Of a stretch of DNA of 37,182 nucleotides, positions 7,656-15,884 are shown one piece after another. The notes beneath the pieces are model-generated. The model saw only the letters and a list, made by a program, of their open reading frames with translations, had not been told where the DNA came from and did not search any database. The stretch is from SIG622 sp045604705 (GTDB taxonomy: Bacteria > Bacillota > Clostridia > Oscillospirales > CAG-382): the NCBI GenBank assembly GCA_045604705.1, contig JAZUOO010000051.1:1-37182 (forward strand). Direction: 5' to 3'. A program made the position numbers and the translations under genes. Every line of letters starts with the position of its first letter. Position 1 is the stretch's first letter.

Positions 7656-8712
7656 GGAAGCGGCACTGGCGGCAGGCGCAGATAAATGCGGTATTGCCCC
7701 TATGTCGAGGTTTGCGGGTGCTCCCGATGAGATGAATCCGGCAAAACTGTTCCCTGAAGCGAAGTCATGTATAGGCTTTGTTTTCAGAATTCCCAGAGGC
7801 GTGCAACGTGGTATCGAGGAGGGTACTCAGTTCTATCAGTATCCATCAATGGCTTATGGCGGTATCAATGAGATTTTTGCACCGACTGTTCTTTATCAGG
7901 TAGGACGCCTCATTGAGGACGAAGGCTATGAGGCTTTCGTTTACAGAAACACCGGTGCAAGAGGTGTTGTTTCAGATATGGACGGTTCCGAGGGCAATAC
8001 ACTTTCTCCCGAAGAACAGATCGAGGTTGAAGAAAACGCAAAGAAATCCACAGCACACCACAGAAGTGTAAGCTTTACAAGACCTACAAGAGAAGGTAAC
8101 ACAGCTCCCGATATTCAGTTCCAATTCAGACTTGCGGCGGTTGCCTGCGGACTTGGTGAGATTGGCTGGAGTAAGATGCTTCTCACTCCGGAGTTTGGTC
8201 CTTTGCAGAGAGTTGCATTCCTTTTCACGGATGCAGAGCTTGAATATGATGAGATGTACAGCGGTGAACCTCTTTGCCGCAAGTGCGGTGCTTGTGTTCG
8301 TGAGTGTCCCGGAAGCTGTATTCCTGCGATTAACTCTGGTAAGACTATCACTGTTGATCTTGCGGGCAAAATCTGCGAATGGGGCGACATTGATATGTGG
8401 AGATGTTATGCTTTCTACACTCATGCCGGCAGATATTATAATCCCTTTGTTTCAAAGGAAGTATTTGATAAGAATGAAAACGGAAGTCTTGATTTGCTTG
8501 AAGGCAAGACTCAGGTTGCCAACGAGCAGGAAATCATGAAGGTATACAATGCACTTCAAAAGTACTTCCCCTCATGGGTTGGCTACAACATGGCGAAGTG
8601 CGGCGGTTGTATAAGAGCTTGCGTAAGTATGCTTGAGAAAAAAGGCGGATGTATGGAAGGAAGATTCAATGCTCCGCTACGTACAAAAAAAGCATGGAAG
8701 CTTGACAGATAA
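7633..8712 (+). CDS. QueG/reductive-dehalogenase-like two-cluster Fe-S protein A
   Basis: 359 residues. The N-terminal part (about 1-200) matches the pattern shared by epoxyqueuosine reductase (QueG) and reductive dehalogenase catalytic domains, including VACGLGEIGW and EFGPLQRVAFLFTDAEL. A ferredoxin-type motif C215-x2-C218-x2-C221-x3-C225-P follows, then C258 (MWRC) and C323-x2-C326-x3-C330, with a further Cys at 340. Two [4Fe-4S] clusters are likely. Relatives bind cobalamin, but whether this one does is not shown. The start is the ATG at 7633, because GGAGGG lies 8 bases before it. Compared with proteins B and C it has an extra charged stretch at about 117-145 and no CDTxC motif. It is not QueG itself: it is divergent and comes as one of three. 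Confidence 0.75.
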   Translation: MLTSKMIKEAALAAGADKCGIAPMSRFAGAPDEMNPAKLFPEAKSCIGFVFRIPRGVQRGIEEGTQFYQYPSMAYGGINEIFAPTVLYQVGRLIEDEGYEAFVYRNTGARGVVSDMDGSEGNTLSPEEQIEVEENAKKSTAHHRSVSFTRPTREGNTAPDIQFQFRLAAVACGLGEIGWSKMLLTPEFGPLQRVAFLFTDAELEYDEMYSGEPLCRKCGACVRECPGSCIPAINSGKTITVDLAGKICEWGDIDMWRCYAFYTHAGRYYNPFVSKEVFDKNENGSLDLLEGKTQVANEQEIMKVYNALQKYFPSWVGYNMAKCGGCIRACVSMLEKKGGCMEGRFNAPLRTKKAWKLDR

Positions 8713-8724
8713 GGGGGTATTCGT

Positions 8725-9624
8725 ATGATAACAAGCAGAGAAATAAAGGAAATGGCGATAAAGTACGGTGCTTCAAACTGCGGTATCGGAAAGCTCGACA
8801 TTTTTAAGGGTGAGAATATTCAACGTGATCCGCTTATGATTCTCCCCAATGCCAAGTGCATTATAGGCTTTGAATTCAGAGTTCCAAAAGGACTTTACAA
8901 GGCTATGGAAAACGGAAATCAGGTATTCTCATATACAACGTTTGGCGTAAAGAATTTTGACGAAGAATATGCAGAAGTATTCCTTTTAAAAATGGGAGCA
9001 CTTATAGAAAATGATGGTTGGGATGCTTGTCTTCAGCGTTCATATGCAAATCTTCGCACCAAGGGCGATACTGAAACGAATCCCGAGGTTATGGATACAT
9101 ATGTTTTGAATTCCGACTCCGTTGAGGACGGAAAAGCGGCTCCCGATGTTGTTATTGATTTCGGCAAAGCTGCAAAGGCATGCGGTCTCGGAGAGAGAGG
9201 ACTTTCGGGCAAGGTAATATCAAAGAAGTATGGTCCATATGTGAGATATGCATTTATCATAACAGACGCTCCGCTTGAAACGGACGATGAGCTTGCCGCA
9301 TCCCTTTGTGACAAGTGCGGTAAATGTATCGCTGCCTGCCCCGGCAAGGCTATAAGCGAAAAGGGGCTTGATACATGGCAGTGTGCTGTTTACTACAGAG
9401 GTGCTCACAAATCCAATCCGCATATGACCGACGATTTTCTCAAAGACGATCCCGACAGAGAGGCAATTCTCAACGGTGACTACAGATTTGATGCCGTCAG
9501 TGCAAGAAAAATGTACAAGAAAATTGATTTTCTTCCGGAATTCAAAGGATACGCTCCCTGCTTCTGTGCGAAGAAATGTGATACTGTTTGTTACGAACAC
9601 TTAAAGGAGGCGGGAATAATATGA
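8725..9624 (+). CDS. QueG/reductive-dehalogenase-like two-cluster Fe-S protein B
   Basis: 299 residues, paralogous to its two neighbours. It begins ITSREIKEMAIKYGASNCG, like the others. The core has ACGLGERGLSGKVI and KKYGPYVRYAFIITDAPLE. Cluster 1 is C195-x2-C198-x2-C201-x3-C205-P. The rest is C220 in TWQCAVYY plus C281-x3-C285-D-T-x-C289 near the C-terminus, with an additional C279. It starts 12 bases after protein A with a strong GGGGG site, and its stop overlaps the start of protein C (ATGA). This points to equal production and perhaps a heteromeric complex. The function, an anaerobic reduction probably with a corrinoid or flavin, is inference. Confidence 0.75.
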   Translation: MITSREIKEMAIKYGASNCGIGKLDIFKGENIQRDPLMILPNAKCIIGFEFRVPKGLYKAMENGNQVFSYTTFGVKNFDEEYAEVFLLKMGALIENDGWDACLQRSYANLRTKGDTETNPEVMDTYVLNSDSVEDGKAAPDVVIDFGKAAKACGLGERGLSGKVISKKYGPYVRYAFIITDAPLETDDELAASLCDKCGKCIAACPGKAISEKGLDTWQCAVYYRGAHKSNPHMTDDFLKDDPDREAILNGDYRFDAVSARKMYKKIDFLPEFKGYAPCFCAKKCDTVCYEHLKEAGII

Positions 9625-10583
9625 CTTTCACGGAAAAGGTATTGAAATTTGCAACAGAAACTGCAGGCGCCGATCTTTGCGGTATAGCTCCTGCTTCAAG
9701 ATTTGACAAGGATGATCCTATATTTAAGATATATCCCGAAGTAAAGTCTGTTATAGGCATCGGTTTCAGAATACTCAGAGGTTCTGTCAGAGGTATTGAA
9801 GAGGGTACTACATATTATCAGTACACGACAATGGCAGTCGAATGTCTTGAGGAAACTGTTATGCCCTGTGCTGCAATAAGAGTTGCAAATTTTCTTGAGG
9901 ATAACGGTTATACAGCACTTCCCCAAAGAAAGCATCAGCATATGACAGAGAGCGAAGATGAGACAAATCCCGAGATACTCCACGACTTTATAAAACACGG
10001 TAAAAAGCTCGAGGTTCAGATGAATCACGATGATGCGGCTGTTAAGTGCGGTCTGGGAGAGAGAGGTCTTCACGGAAGAGTGCTTTGCGACGAGTTTGGT
10101 CCACTTCTCAGATATATGTTCATCCTCACAGATGCAGAGCTCGACGGTACGGAAATGTATTCTCCTCACCTTTGCGACAAGTGCGGAAAGTGCGTAAAGG
10201 CTTGCCCTGGAAAAGCTATAGCAGCGGATGGCAAGATTAATACGTGGCAGTGTGCTGTATACTATGCTGGTGCAAACGGAACAAAGAACCCCTTTATGCA
10301 GTTGGATGCATACAGCAGCTTTGACGAAAGACTTGACATAATAGCAGGTGAAGCAAAGGTTGACAAAGAGCTTGCTGAAAGGATTCTTGATGCAACAGTG
10401 TTTTATCCTCCCGTAGGTAAGGGACACGCATACAGATCGTCTATCTGCGGAAAGGCCTGCGATACCGCTTGTTACATTCACCTTGAAGAAAAGGGTGTTC
10501 TTACAAAGAAGTTTAAGGAAAAGTTCAGAAAGCGTCCGGAGTGGAAATTTGATATTTCGGATTTCGATGTAATAAAGAAATAG
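9621..10583 (+). CDS. QueG/reductive-dehalogenase-like two-cluster Fe-S protein C
   Basis: 320 residues. The frame is open further upstream, but the ATG at 9621 is chosen because GGAGGCGG precedes it and it overlaps the stop of protein B as ATGA. The core contains KCGLGERGLHGRVL and EFGPLLRYMFILTDAEL. Cluster 1 is C185-x2-C188-x2-C191-x3-C195-P. C211 lies in TWQCAVYY, and C276-x3-C280-D-T-x-C284 near the end completes the second cluster. It is closest to protein B in the Fe-S half and to protein A in the start (GSVRGIEEGTTYYQY versus GVQRGIEEGTQFYQY). The C-terminus adds about 35 basic residues. It is the last gene of the operon. Confidence 0.75.
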   Translation: MTFTEKVLKFATETAGADLCGIAPASRFDKDDPIFKIYPEVKSVIGIGFRILRGSVRGIEEGTTYYQYTTMAVECLEETVMPCAAIRVANFLEDNGYTALPQRKHQHMTESEDETNPEILHDFIKHGKKLEVQMNHDDAAVKCGLGERGLHGRVLCDEFGPLLRYMFILTDAELDGTEMYSPHLCDKCGKCVKACPGKAIAADGKINTWQCAVYYAGANGTKNPFMQLDAYSSFDERLDIIAGEAKVDKELAERILDATVFYPPVGKGHAYRSSICGKACDTACYIHLEEKGVLTKKFKEKFRKRPEWKFDISDFDVIKK

Positions 10584-10588
10584 AACTG

Positions 10589-10725
10589 TGAACGCAACAT
10601 TTATTTCACCGATATAAAAGTTGCACTAACCGAAAAGTCACACTAAAATTTCCGATGGCGTTTATAATATTACATACGCTGACGGTACTTCCATTATAAT
10701 GGATTATAAAAAGAAACCTATATAG
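10589..10725 (+). pseudogene. Decayed C-terminus of a DUF5696-like protein
   Basis: Two frames join across one frameshift near 10640-10650. The first reads NIYFTDIKVALTEKSH and the second KISDGVYNITYADGTSIIMD, ending YKKKPI and a TAG at 10723-10725. A closing segment of the form 'ISDGVYxVTYxDGTxIxxxY' is what I recall at the end of DUF5696 proteins, which are often encoded beside sugar ABC transporters. There is no start or upstream domain, so it is a remnant. The adjacent orphan binding protein fits a partly deleted sugar locus. Confidence 0.45.
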
Positions 10726-10738
10726 TTAAATAAAAAAT

Positions 10739-10806
10739 CCTCCCACTATTTTTTCAATTGTCCAATTTTATCGGACTTGTTCATTCATTTTAGTGGGGGG
10801 CTTTTT
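10739..10806. terminator. Large bidirectional terminator hairpin
   Basis: Outer stem CCTCCCACTA (10739-10748) with TAGTGGGGGG (10791-10800), inner stem GTCC/GGAC (10760-10763 with 10773-10776). CTTTTTAT follows on the plus strand and TTTTTT on the minus strand. It terminates the U32/QueG-like operon and/or the dead gene after it. Confidence 0.8.
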
Positions 10807-10860
10807 ATACCCATTTGTTATAAATTCTAATTTCAAATACCTAATTTATATTTTATGATA

Positions 10861-10917
10861 TATAAAAAAAAGAATTGACTCGGATTTCTCCGGAGGTGTC
10901 CCTCATTAAGCCAATTC
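10861..10917 (-). terminator. Intrinsic terminator of the binding-protein gene
   Basis: On the minus strand, GAATTGGCT (10917-10909) pairs with AGTCAATTC (10880-10872; one mismatch), followed by eight Ts. The loop contains a second small stem (TCCGG/CCGGA). Confidence 0.8.
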
Positions 10918-10993
10918 CATTTTATTATTAAATTCAGATTATTCAGCTACTTAGGTTTCTGCTGCTGATTCATCTTCTACTGTTTCTTTACCC

Positions 10994-12892
10994 TCAAGCT
11001 TCTTCTGTTTCTTCAACAGTGGGTTCAAGCTCTGCAACTCTTCCGTAAGGATAAGCAGCTTTCATGCCGGTAACAAATGTTACATAAGGACCGCTATAGT
11101 TATATTCAACGTGAACATCGAACGCAAGAAAATTGTTTGTTTCGTTGAGTATTTCGATAAGCTCGTCATATCTTTCATCGAAAGGACGATCGCCTGTACC
11201 TGCAACGAAGTCAACGTAGTATTCCTGTGCGATTGCGGTAATTCTGTTGATCTCGTTTACAGTCTTTCTGTTTGCAGATTCATCTGTAGCATTATAAACA
11301 GGAGAATATCCGGAGAATGCACCTACCCAGGACTGAGTATTCTGGAGCTTCTGACCTTCGAAGTCATCAGGAGTGCCGGAAAGTCTGTACTTGATATACT
11401 TATTTCCTGTGTGATTGTTGTTCATCTTGTAGCCATTACCATCATTTATAAGAACTACAGTTTGGTTTTCATCAAGCTTGTAGTTACCTTCAAGAGGCTC
11501 ATCATGCCCTTCGGGGATATATGTTGATGTACCATCTTCAACACCCCACTGGAGAAGATTTGCAAGGTTTGACTTTGTGTTGAAAGCTTCAATAACTTCC
11601 ATAGCTCTGCCCTTGTTATATGACTTTGAACTGATAGCAAATACACCGGAAAGAACTTCTTCATTTACAAACATAGGGTTCTTGTAAGTAATAAAGATAT
11701 AATCTCTGCCAACCTGAGCTTCAAGAGCTTCTTCTGCCATTGCTGATCCTTCAAGAATCTGAACTGCATATCTTGCATTTGCGGGGGCTGTTTCATCAGC
11801 CATGTAACCGGCCTGTCTGTAGTTGTATATGGATTCAAAATGAGCTCTTACTGTTTCATCTTCGTAAACGGAACAAAGTCTCTCCGGCCATTCCGTCCCT
11901 TCAAATACAACACCAATGGGAGAACCCTCTTCGGGATAGAACTCAACATTTCCGGGAGATGTACCCTTGTTAAGCGGAATAACATCCGGTTCACCTGCCT
12001 TAACAGCAGCAAGGAAAGGAGCAAACTTCTGGAATGTGTTGTAATTTTCAGCCACATATGCTTCAAAATACTCATAGTATTCTTCGTCTGTTTCAAAAGC
12101 ATCTCTTGCAAGCATATCAGGAGAAGTGATATACTTTTGTGCGAGTTCTCTGTCGATAGCGATATATTCATATGTACCGATGGGCCCGTTTACAGGAATA
12201 CCATATACATTCTTTCCACCGAGCTTTGCAGCTTCTAGGTAGGAAGGATAGATATAGGAGTTGAGAATCTTGCTTTCTGCCTTGAGATAGCTGTCAAGAG
12301 GAGCAAGCTTTGAGGGGATTGCCTTACCGTCTTTGTCAACACCCGGGAATACATATTCATAGTACTTATTGTAGTCGTTGAATACTATAATATCTATCTG
12401 GGGAACAGCTACACTTATATCAAATGCCTCCACAGCACCGAGCATCATGGGAGTTCCGAACTCTACCTTGGGAAGAACCTTATCTATACTGATACCGTTC
12501 TGACGCATATCAGTGTAGATTTCGTCAAGTGAACGAGCCTTGGGTGCACGCTTGGACTTTGTCTTCTTGTTCAGCGGATCTGCTTCATAAGCTTCTATGT
12601 CCGCAAGTGTCTGTTCGATAGTGGGCCAATATTCATCTTCCTTAAGAAAGTTAATGTTGAGCTTTGTCTTGAGAGACTTGATAGTAACCTCGTTGATAGC
12701 GATCTCAACAGCCTGCTTCTGTTCCTCCGTTGTAGCGTCGTCGGTCACGATAAACATATTGAGTGTTACAAGCTCAACAGAGCTCTCCGCTTCCTGTTTT
12801 TCATCCATTTTTTCTTTTCCGCATCCTGAAAGCACTGTTGTCATAAGCATTGAAAAACAGATCATGAGCGAAAGAAGCTTTTTCATTTTCAT
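10994..12892 (-). CDS. Extracellular solute-binding lipoprotein (sugar ABC transporter type), orphan
   Basis: 632 residues. The start at 12892 is chosen from GGGAGG 9-10 bases upstream; the frame is open 29 codons earlier but without a site. The signal peptide MKMKKLLSLMICFSMLMT ends in lipobox LSGC, so it is a membrane-anchored lipoprotein. The mature protein has the size and layout of large family-1 solute-binding proteins for oligosaccharides (for example YPSYLEAAKLGGKNVYGIPV and NKGRAMEVIEAFNT). No permease or ATPase gene is nearby, so it must use a transporter encoded elsewhere or be a relic. The last residues, EPTVEETEEA, end at a TGA, while another frame continues the acidic tail (see findings). 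Confidence 0.85.
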   Translation of the reverse strand: MKMKKLLSLMICFSMLMTTVLSGCGKEKMDEKQEAESSVELVTLNMFIVTDDATTEEQKQAVEIAINEVTIKSLKTKLNINFLKEDEYWPTIEQTLADIEAYEADPLNKKTKSKRAPKARSLDEIYTDMRQNGISIDKVLPKVEFGTPMMLGAVEAFDISVAVPQIDIIVFNDYNKYYEYVFPGVDKDGKAIPSKLAPLDSYLKAESKILNSYIYPSYLEAAKLGGKNVYGIPVNGPIGTYEYIAIDRELAQKYITSPDMLARDAFETDEEYYEYFEAYVAENYNTFQKFAPFLAAVKAGEPDVIPLNKGTSPGNVEFYPEEGSPIGVVFEGTEWPERLCSVYEDETVRAHFESIYNYRQAGYMADETAPANARYAVQILEGSAMAEEALEAQVGRDYIFITYKNPMFVNEEVLSGVFAISSKSYNKGRAMEVIEAFNTKSNLANLLQWGVEDGTSTYIPEGHDEPLEGNYKLDENQTVVLINDGNGYKMNNNHTGNKYIKYRLSGTPDDFEGQKLQNTQSWVGAFSGYSPVYNATDESANRKTVNEINRITAIAQEYYVDFVAGTGDRPFDERYDELIEILNETNNFLAFDVHVEYNYSGPYVTFVTGMKAAYPYGRVAELEPTVEETEEA

Positions 12893-12937
12893 GTGTTGGA
12901 TCCTCCCTGAAATTTTGCTTAAATCATAATTCATTAT

Positions 12938-12966
12938 ATTATAACGCAAATAATTAATTTTGTCAA
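12938..12966 (-). promoter_or_regulatory. Sigma-A promoter of the binding-protein gene
   Basis: On the minus strand, TTGACA (12966-12961), a 17-base spacer and TATAAT (12943-12938): a perfect consensus, 45 bases before the start codon. Confidence 0.92.
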
Positions 12967-13152
12967 TAGTGCTAAACAAGATTCGTCATTTCATTGTAAA
13001 AGTCAGAAAAAAACTGTACATTTTTACCAAACACTATTAAAAAGTACTTTTAAAAATCCAAGTGTCTCTTTATGTCCTTGAAGCTGACGGTACTTCAAAT
13101 CTTCATTCCATATTTTCCGTTCAAAATAGTTTTATCTTTTAACTCACGTTTA

Positions 13153-13683
13153 TTAGTCTCTGTAAAGCAATCCCTTTTCCGAAAGCTCAATGTATTCATC
13201 GAAAAGCTTTCCTTTATCCTCCAGCATATCAAATCCGTGCTGACGAAGCACCTCATATACTGCTATTGCAACGGAATTTGAAAGGTTAAGGCTTCTTAGG
13301 TTGGGTATCATCGGAATCCTTACACATTTATCGAGGTTTTCTCTTAATATACTTTCCGGAATGCCCGCTGATTCTTTACCGAAAATGATATAGCAATCAT
13401 CGGGGTATTCTGTTTCTGTGTAGCCTCTCGGAGCTTTTGTGGTAAAGTAAAAGTAATGACCGCCCTTTGTTTTTTCGTAAAACTCCGCGATGTTTTTGTA
13501 TCTCTTAACTCCGAGGTAACTCCAATAATCAAGTCCTGCACGTTTTAGATGCTTGTCATTTATTTCAAAACCCAAAGGGTCTATAAGGTGGAGATTTGCT
13601 CCCGTACAGGCACATGTTCTTGCGATATTTCCGACATTCGGAGCTATTTCCGGTTCAAGAAGAACCACATTAAGATTTTTCAT
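13153..13683 (-). CDS. trmL: tRNA (cytidine/uridine-34-2'-O)-methyltransferase TrmL
   Basis: A 176-residue SpoU/SPOUT methyltransferase that methylates the ribose of the wobble base in tRNA-Leu using SAM. It shows the family signatures: N-terminal LLEPEIAPNVGNIARTC, HLIDPLGF, IIFGKESAGIPE, and the knot-forming IPMIPNLRSLNLSNSVAIAV near the C-terminus. Length is normal for the small TrmL class without an RNA-binding extension. The LUD-domain gene ends 2 bases before it, so the two are co-transcribed. No separate promoter is seen. Confidence 0.95.
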   Translation of the reverse strand: MKNLNVVLLEPEIAPNVGNIARTCACTGANLHLIDPLGFEINDKHLKRAGLDYWSYLGVKRYKNIAEFYEKTKGGHYFYFTTKAPRGYTETEYPDDCYIIFGKESAGIPESILRENLDKCVRIPMIPNLRSLNLSNSVAIAVYEVLRQHGFDMLEDKGKLFDEYIELSEKGLLYRD

Positions 13684-13685
13684 TA

Positions 13686-14327
13686 TTAATATCCGAGTTC
13701 CTCTTTAACAAGAATTACCTTTACCCTTCCCTTTATCATCTGTCGTGCCATTACAACTCTGTCGGCGCATATTCTGCCCTCCGATCTGCAATCTGCACAG
13801 CTGCCGATCTTGGTACAAGGTGTTTCTCTGCCGAGTCTTACACAGTTCATGGGAGCAGCAAACTCTCGTACCCTCTTATCTGCCGCTTCAAGATCCTTTA
13901 CTATCTTGTTATAACCCGCAATGACCACAACCGATTCGGGTCCGAAAAGCATTGCAGCTACTCTGTTTGCTCTTCCGTCAACGTTGTATAACTCTCCGTT
14001 TTCCGTAACTGCGTTTGTCGAAGTTATAAATACATCCGCAAGCATTGATTTTTTTAAAATATTTGTTGTTTCCGCCGGAGTAAGTCCGGGAGTATATCTG
14101 TCAAAGAGCTTGTAATCGGAGCTTCTGCAAAGATCCACAACGCCAAGCTGTGTAAGTGTAACAGATCCGCCAAGACCAATAGTGTCGTCTTTGTTTATAA
14201 GTGTTTTGAGTATTTCCACCGCCTGCTCTTTGTCCTCGGCGATAAAAGTACTGAAATTGTTTTTTTCAAGAGCTTCCGCTGTTTTCTTTATTTTGATTTC
14301 TATAATTGCGTTCTTGTTTGCGTCCAT
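13686..14327 (-). CDS. LUD-domain (DUF162/LutC-like) protein
   Basis: 213 residues of a stand-alone LUD domain, related to LutC/YkgG of lactate utilisation. It has the family's KDDTIGLGGSVTLTQLG, the DVFITSTNAVTENGELYNVD segment and GYNKIV. The C-terminus contains several Cys (TPCTKIGSCADC, then RICADR), which may bind metal. The LutA and LutB partners are absent, so a role in lactate oxidation is not supported by context. The ATG at 14327 is preceded by GGAAGG at 6 bases; an ATG one codon earlier is possible. Confidence 0.85.
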   Translation of the reverse strand: MDANKNAIIEIKIKKTAEALEKNNFSTFIAEDKEQAVEILKTLINKDDTIGLGGSVTLTQLGVVDLCRSSDYKLFDRYTPGLTPAETTNILKKSMLADVFITSTNAVTENGELYNVDGRANRVAAMLFGPESVVVIAGYNKIVKDLEAADKRVREFAAPMNCVRLGRETPCTKIGSCADCRSEGRICADRVVMARQMIKGRVKVILVKEELGY

Positions 14328-14471
14328 CATGCACCTTCCAATCATTAAAATCTTACACAATAAATTATATTACAACAAAAGTCTATTTTCAACCTGTAAT
14401 TGTTAAAAATAAGCTCATAGTTAATTCAAATGAAAATACGTTGGATTCAGGTGAGATTTATCCCGAATAAG

Positions 14472-15392
14472 TTATTTTCTGACAGTGTCAAATCTGACCT
14501 TTGCTTTGACTGCAATTCCCTCTTTGTATTCACCGACCTCACCTATTGCGAAAAAAACACCGTTGTTGTCGTATATGCGGATTTTATCTCCAACATTTAA
14601 TTTCGGATTTCCGATTCTTGCAAGATATATTTCAAGTCCGTTCTTACAGAGCCTTGTATAAAATTCCGGTAACTTCAGGATTGACAAATGGTAAAAGGAC
14701 ATTTCTGCAGGATAAAGAAGCTTTTTAAGCCCGTCTCTGCCCTCTTTTTCAAATATTTCGGTTAATTCTTCAAGAGTATGGGCATCTGACTTTGAGAATT
14801 CTCCGCATACGGTTCTTTCAAGTGAAAATAATGTTCCGCCACATCCAAGCTTTGCCCCTATGTCCTCGCCGAGCGTTCTGATATATGTTCCCTTGGAAAC
14901 TGAGAATTCAAAATAATAATCCGTGTTATTTACCTTTTCAAGCATTTTTGAGGAATATACCGTTATATCACGTGCTTCCCTCTCAACTGTCTTCCCTTCT
15001 CTTGCAAGCTCATACAGTTTTTTTCCACCAATTTTTATCGCACTGTACATCGGCGGTAACTGTTTCATACTGCCTACAAAGCTTTCTCCTGTACTTTTTA
15101 CAGCTTCGGTATCGGGAATATTATCACAAGTTTTAAGTATCTCACCCGTTATATCACCGGTGTCCGTTACGGTTCCCAGGCGAAGTCCCGCAATGTAGGT
15201 TTTATCATGCTCCATTATGTATTCCTGAGCCGCACAGGCATTCCCCACAAGCACAGGAAGCACTCCTGTCGCCATCGGGTCGAGAGTTCCGGCATGACCT
15301 ACCCTTTTAATGCCGTACATCTTTCTTATTTTGTATACCACATCGTGGCTGGTTACTCCCTTTGGTTTGTAAATGTTTATAATTCCGTTCAT
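14472..15392 (-). CDS. truB: tRNA pseudouridine-55 synthase TruB
   Basis: A 306-residue protein that makes the universal pseudouridine 55 in the T-arm of tRNA. The N-terminus MNGIINIYKPKGVTSHDVV and the catalytic motif GHAGTLDPMATGVLP (catalytic Asp 38) are diagnostic. KGTYIRTLGEDIG lies in the middle and a PUA-like segment at the C-terminus (about 255-300, GDKIRIYDNNGVFFAIGEV). AAGGGAAAAG precedes the ATG. In many Firmicutes truB follows rbfA in the infB operon. Here it stands at the head of its own minus-strand group, with trmL and the LUD gene further downstream. Confidence 0.97.
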   Translation of the reverse strand: MNGIINIYKPKGVTSHDVVYKIRKMYGIKRVGHAGTLDPMATGVLPVLVGNACAAQEYIMEHDKTYIAGLRLGTVTDTGDITGEILKTCDNIPDTEAVKSTGESFVGSMKQLPPMYSAIKIGGKKLYELAREGKTVEREARDITVYSSKMLEKVNNTDYYFEFSVSKGTYIRTLGEDIGAKLGCGGTLFSLERTVCGEFSKSDAHTLEELTEIFEKEGRDGLKKLLYPAEMSFYHLSILKLPEFYTRLCKNGLEIYLARIGNPKLNVGDKIRIYDNNGVFFAIGEVGEYKEGIAVKAKVRFDTVRK

Positions 15393-15509
15393 TGTCTTTT
15401 CCCTTATAGATTATTCAAACTGTATTTTACCACAATTTTCGTGATTTTGCAAGAATTATTTTATTTTACTCATTTTTGCTGATTTTTTCCATGGTTGATA
15501 ATATAACCA

Positions 15510-15538
15510 TTGACTTTTCGACTATTCTTTGATAGAAT
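15510..15538 (+). promoter_or_regulatory. Promoter upstream of ORF debris and the helicase gene
   Basis: TTGACT (15510-15515), a 17-base spacer and TAGAAT (15533-15538). A second, weaker candidate lies at 15627-15654 (TTGAAT, 16 bases, TATAAT). Either could drive the helicase at 15917. Confidence 0.65.
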
Positions 15539-15550
15539 AATACAAATACT

Positions 15551-15739
15551 AAAAAAGAGCTTCTGCAAAGGCGATACGACACTTACAACGAAGGGAAAAT
15601 CACTTACATCGGTAAAAAAATCAGAGTTGAATTTGAAAATAAACTTGATATAATGTACGTATCATTTTTCTTTTGGAGAAACAACATGAATAAGACACCG
15701 ATTTTCTTGCCGCATAGGGAAAATCGAACACATCCTTGA
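15551..15739 (+). pseudogene. Unidentified ORF remnant
   Basis: An open frame without a plausible start reads ELLQRRYDTYNEGKITYIGK then KIRVEFENK and stops at 15737-15739. A different frame continues with IGKIEHILEFPDKAQNMKPQ and stops just before 15780, which suggests a frameshifted gene fragment. An internal ATG at 15686 has a TTGGAG site but encodes only 17 residues. I do not recognise the family. Confidence 0.35.
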
Positions 15740-15884
15740 ATTCCCAGACAAGGCACAAAATATGAAACCTCAATGACCATCAACCAAAGAGTATATATTC
15801 CGAGCATTTCGGACTTGATATATGATCATACAAGACAGATAAACGTAAAAACACATATATAATTTCGGAGGTATATCAACAAAA

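Noticed and set aside
9696..10481. Long antisense frame (261 codons) across protein C
   Set aside because: The opposite strand encodes a clear Fe-S protein with conserved motifs; the antisense frame has no family match or ribosome site.
6606..10583. Calling one of the three Fe-S proteins true QueG (queuosine biosynthesis)
   Set aside because: QueG occurs as a single gene with a CxxC-rich C-terminus and HEAT-like tail in many species; here there are three divergent copies with different second-cluster motifs and no queuosine genes nearby.
10678..13095. 14-base match GCTGACGGTACTTC at 10678 and 13082
   Set aside because: Short, with no extended similarity around it; probably chance, although both lie near decayed sequence.
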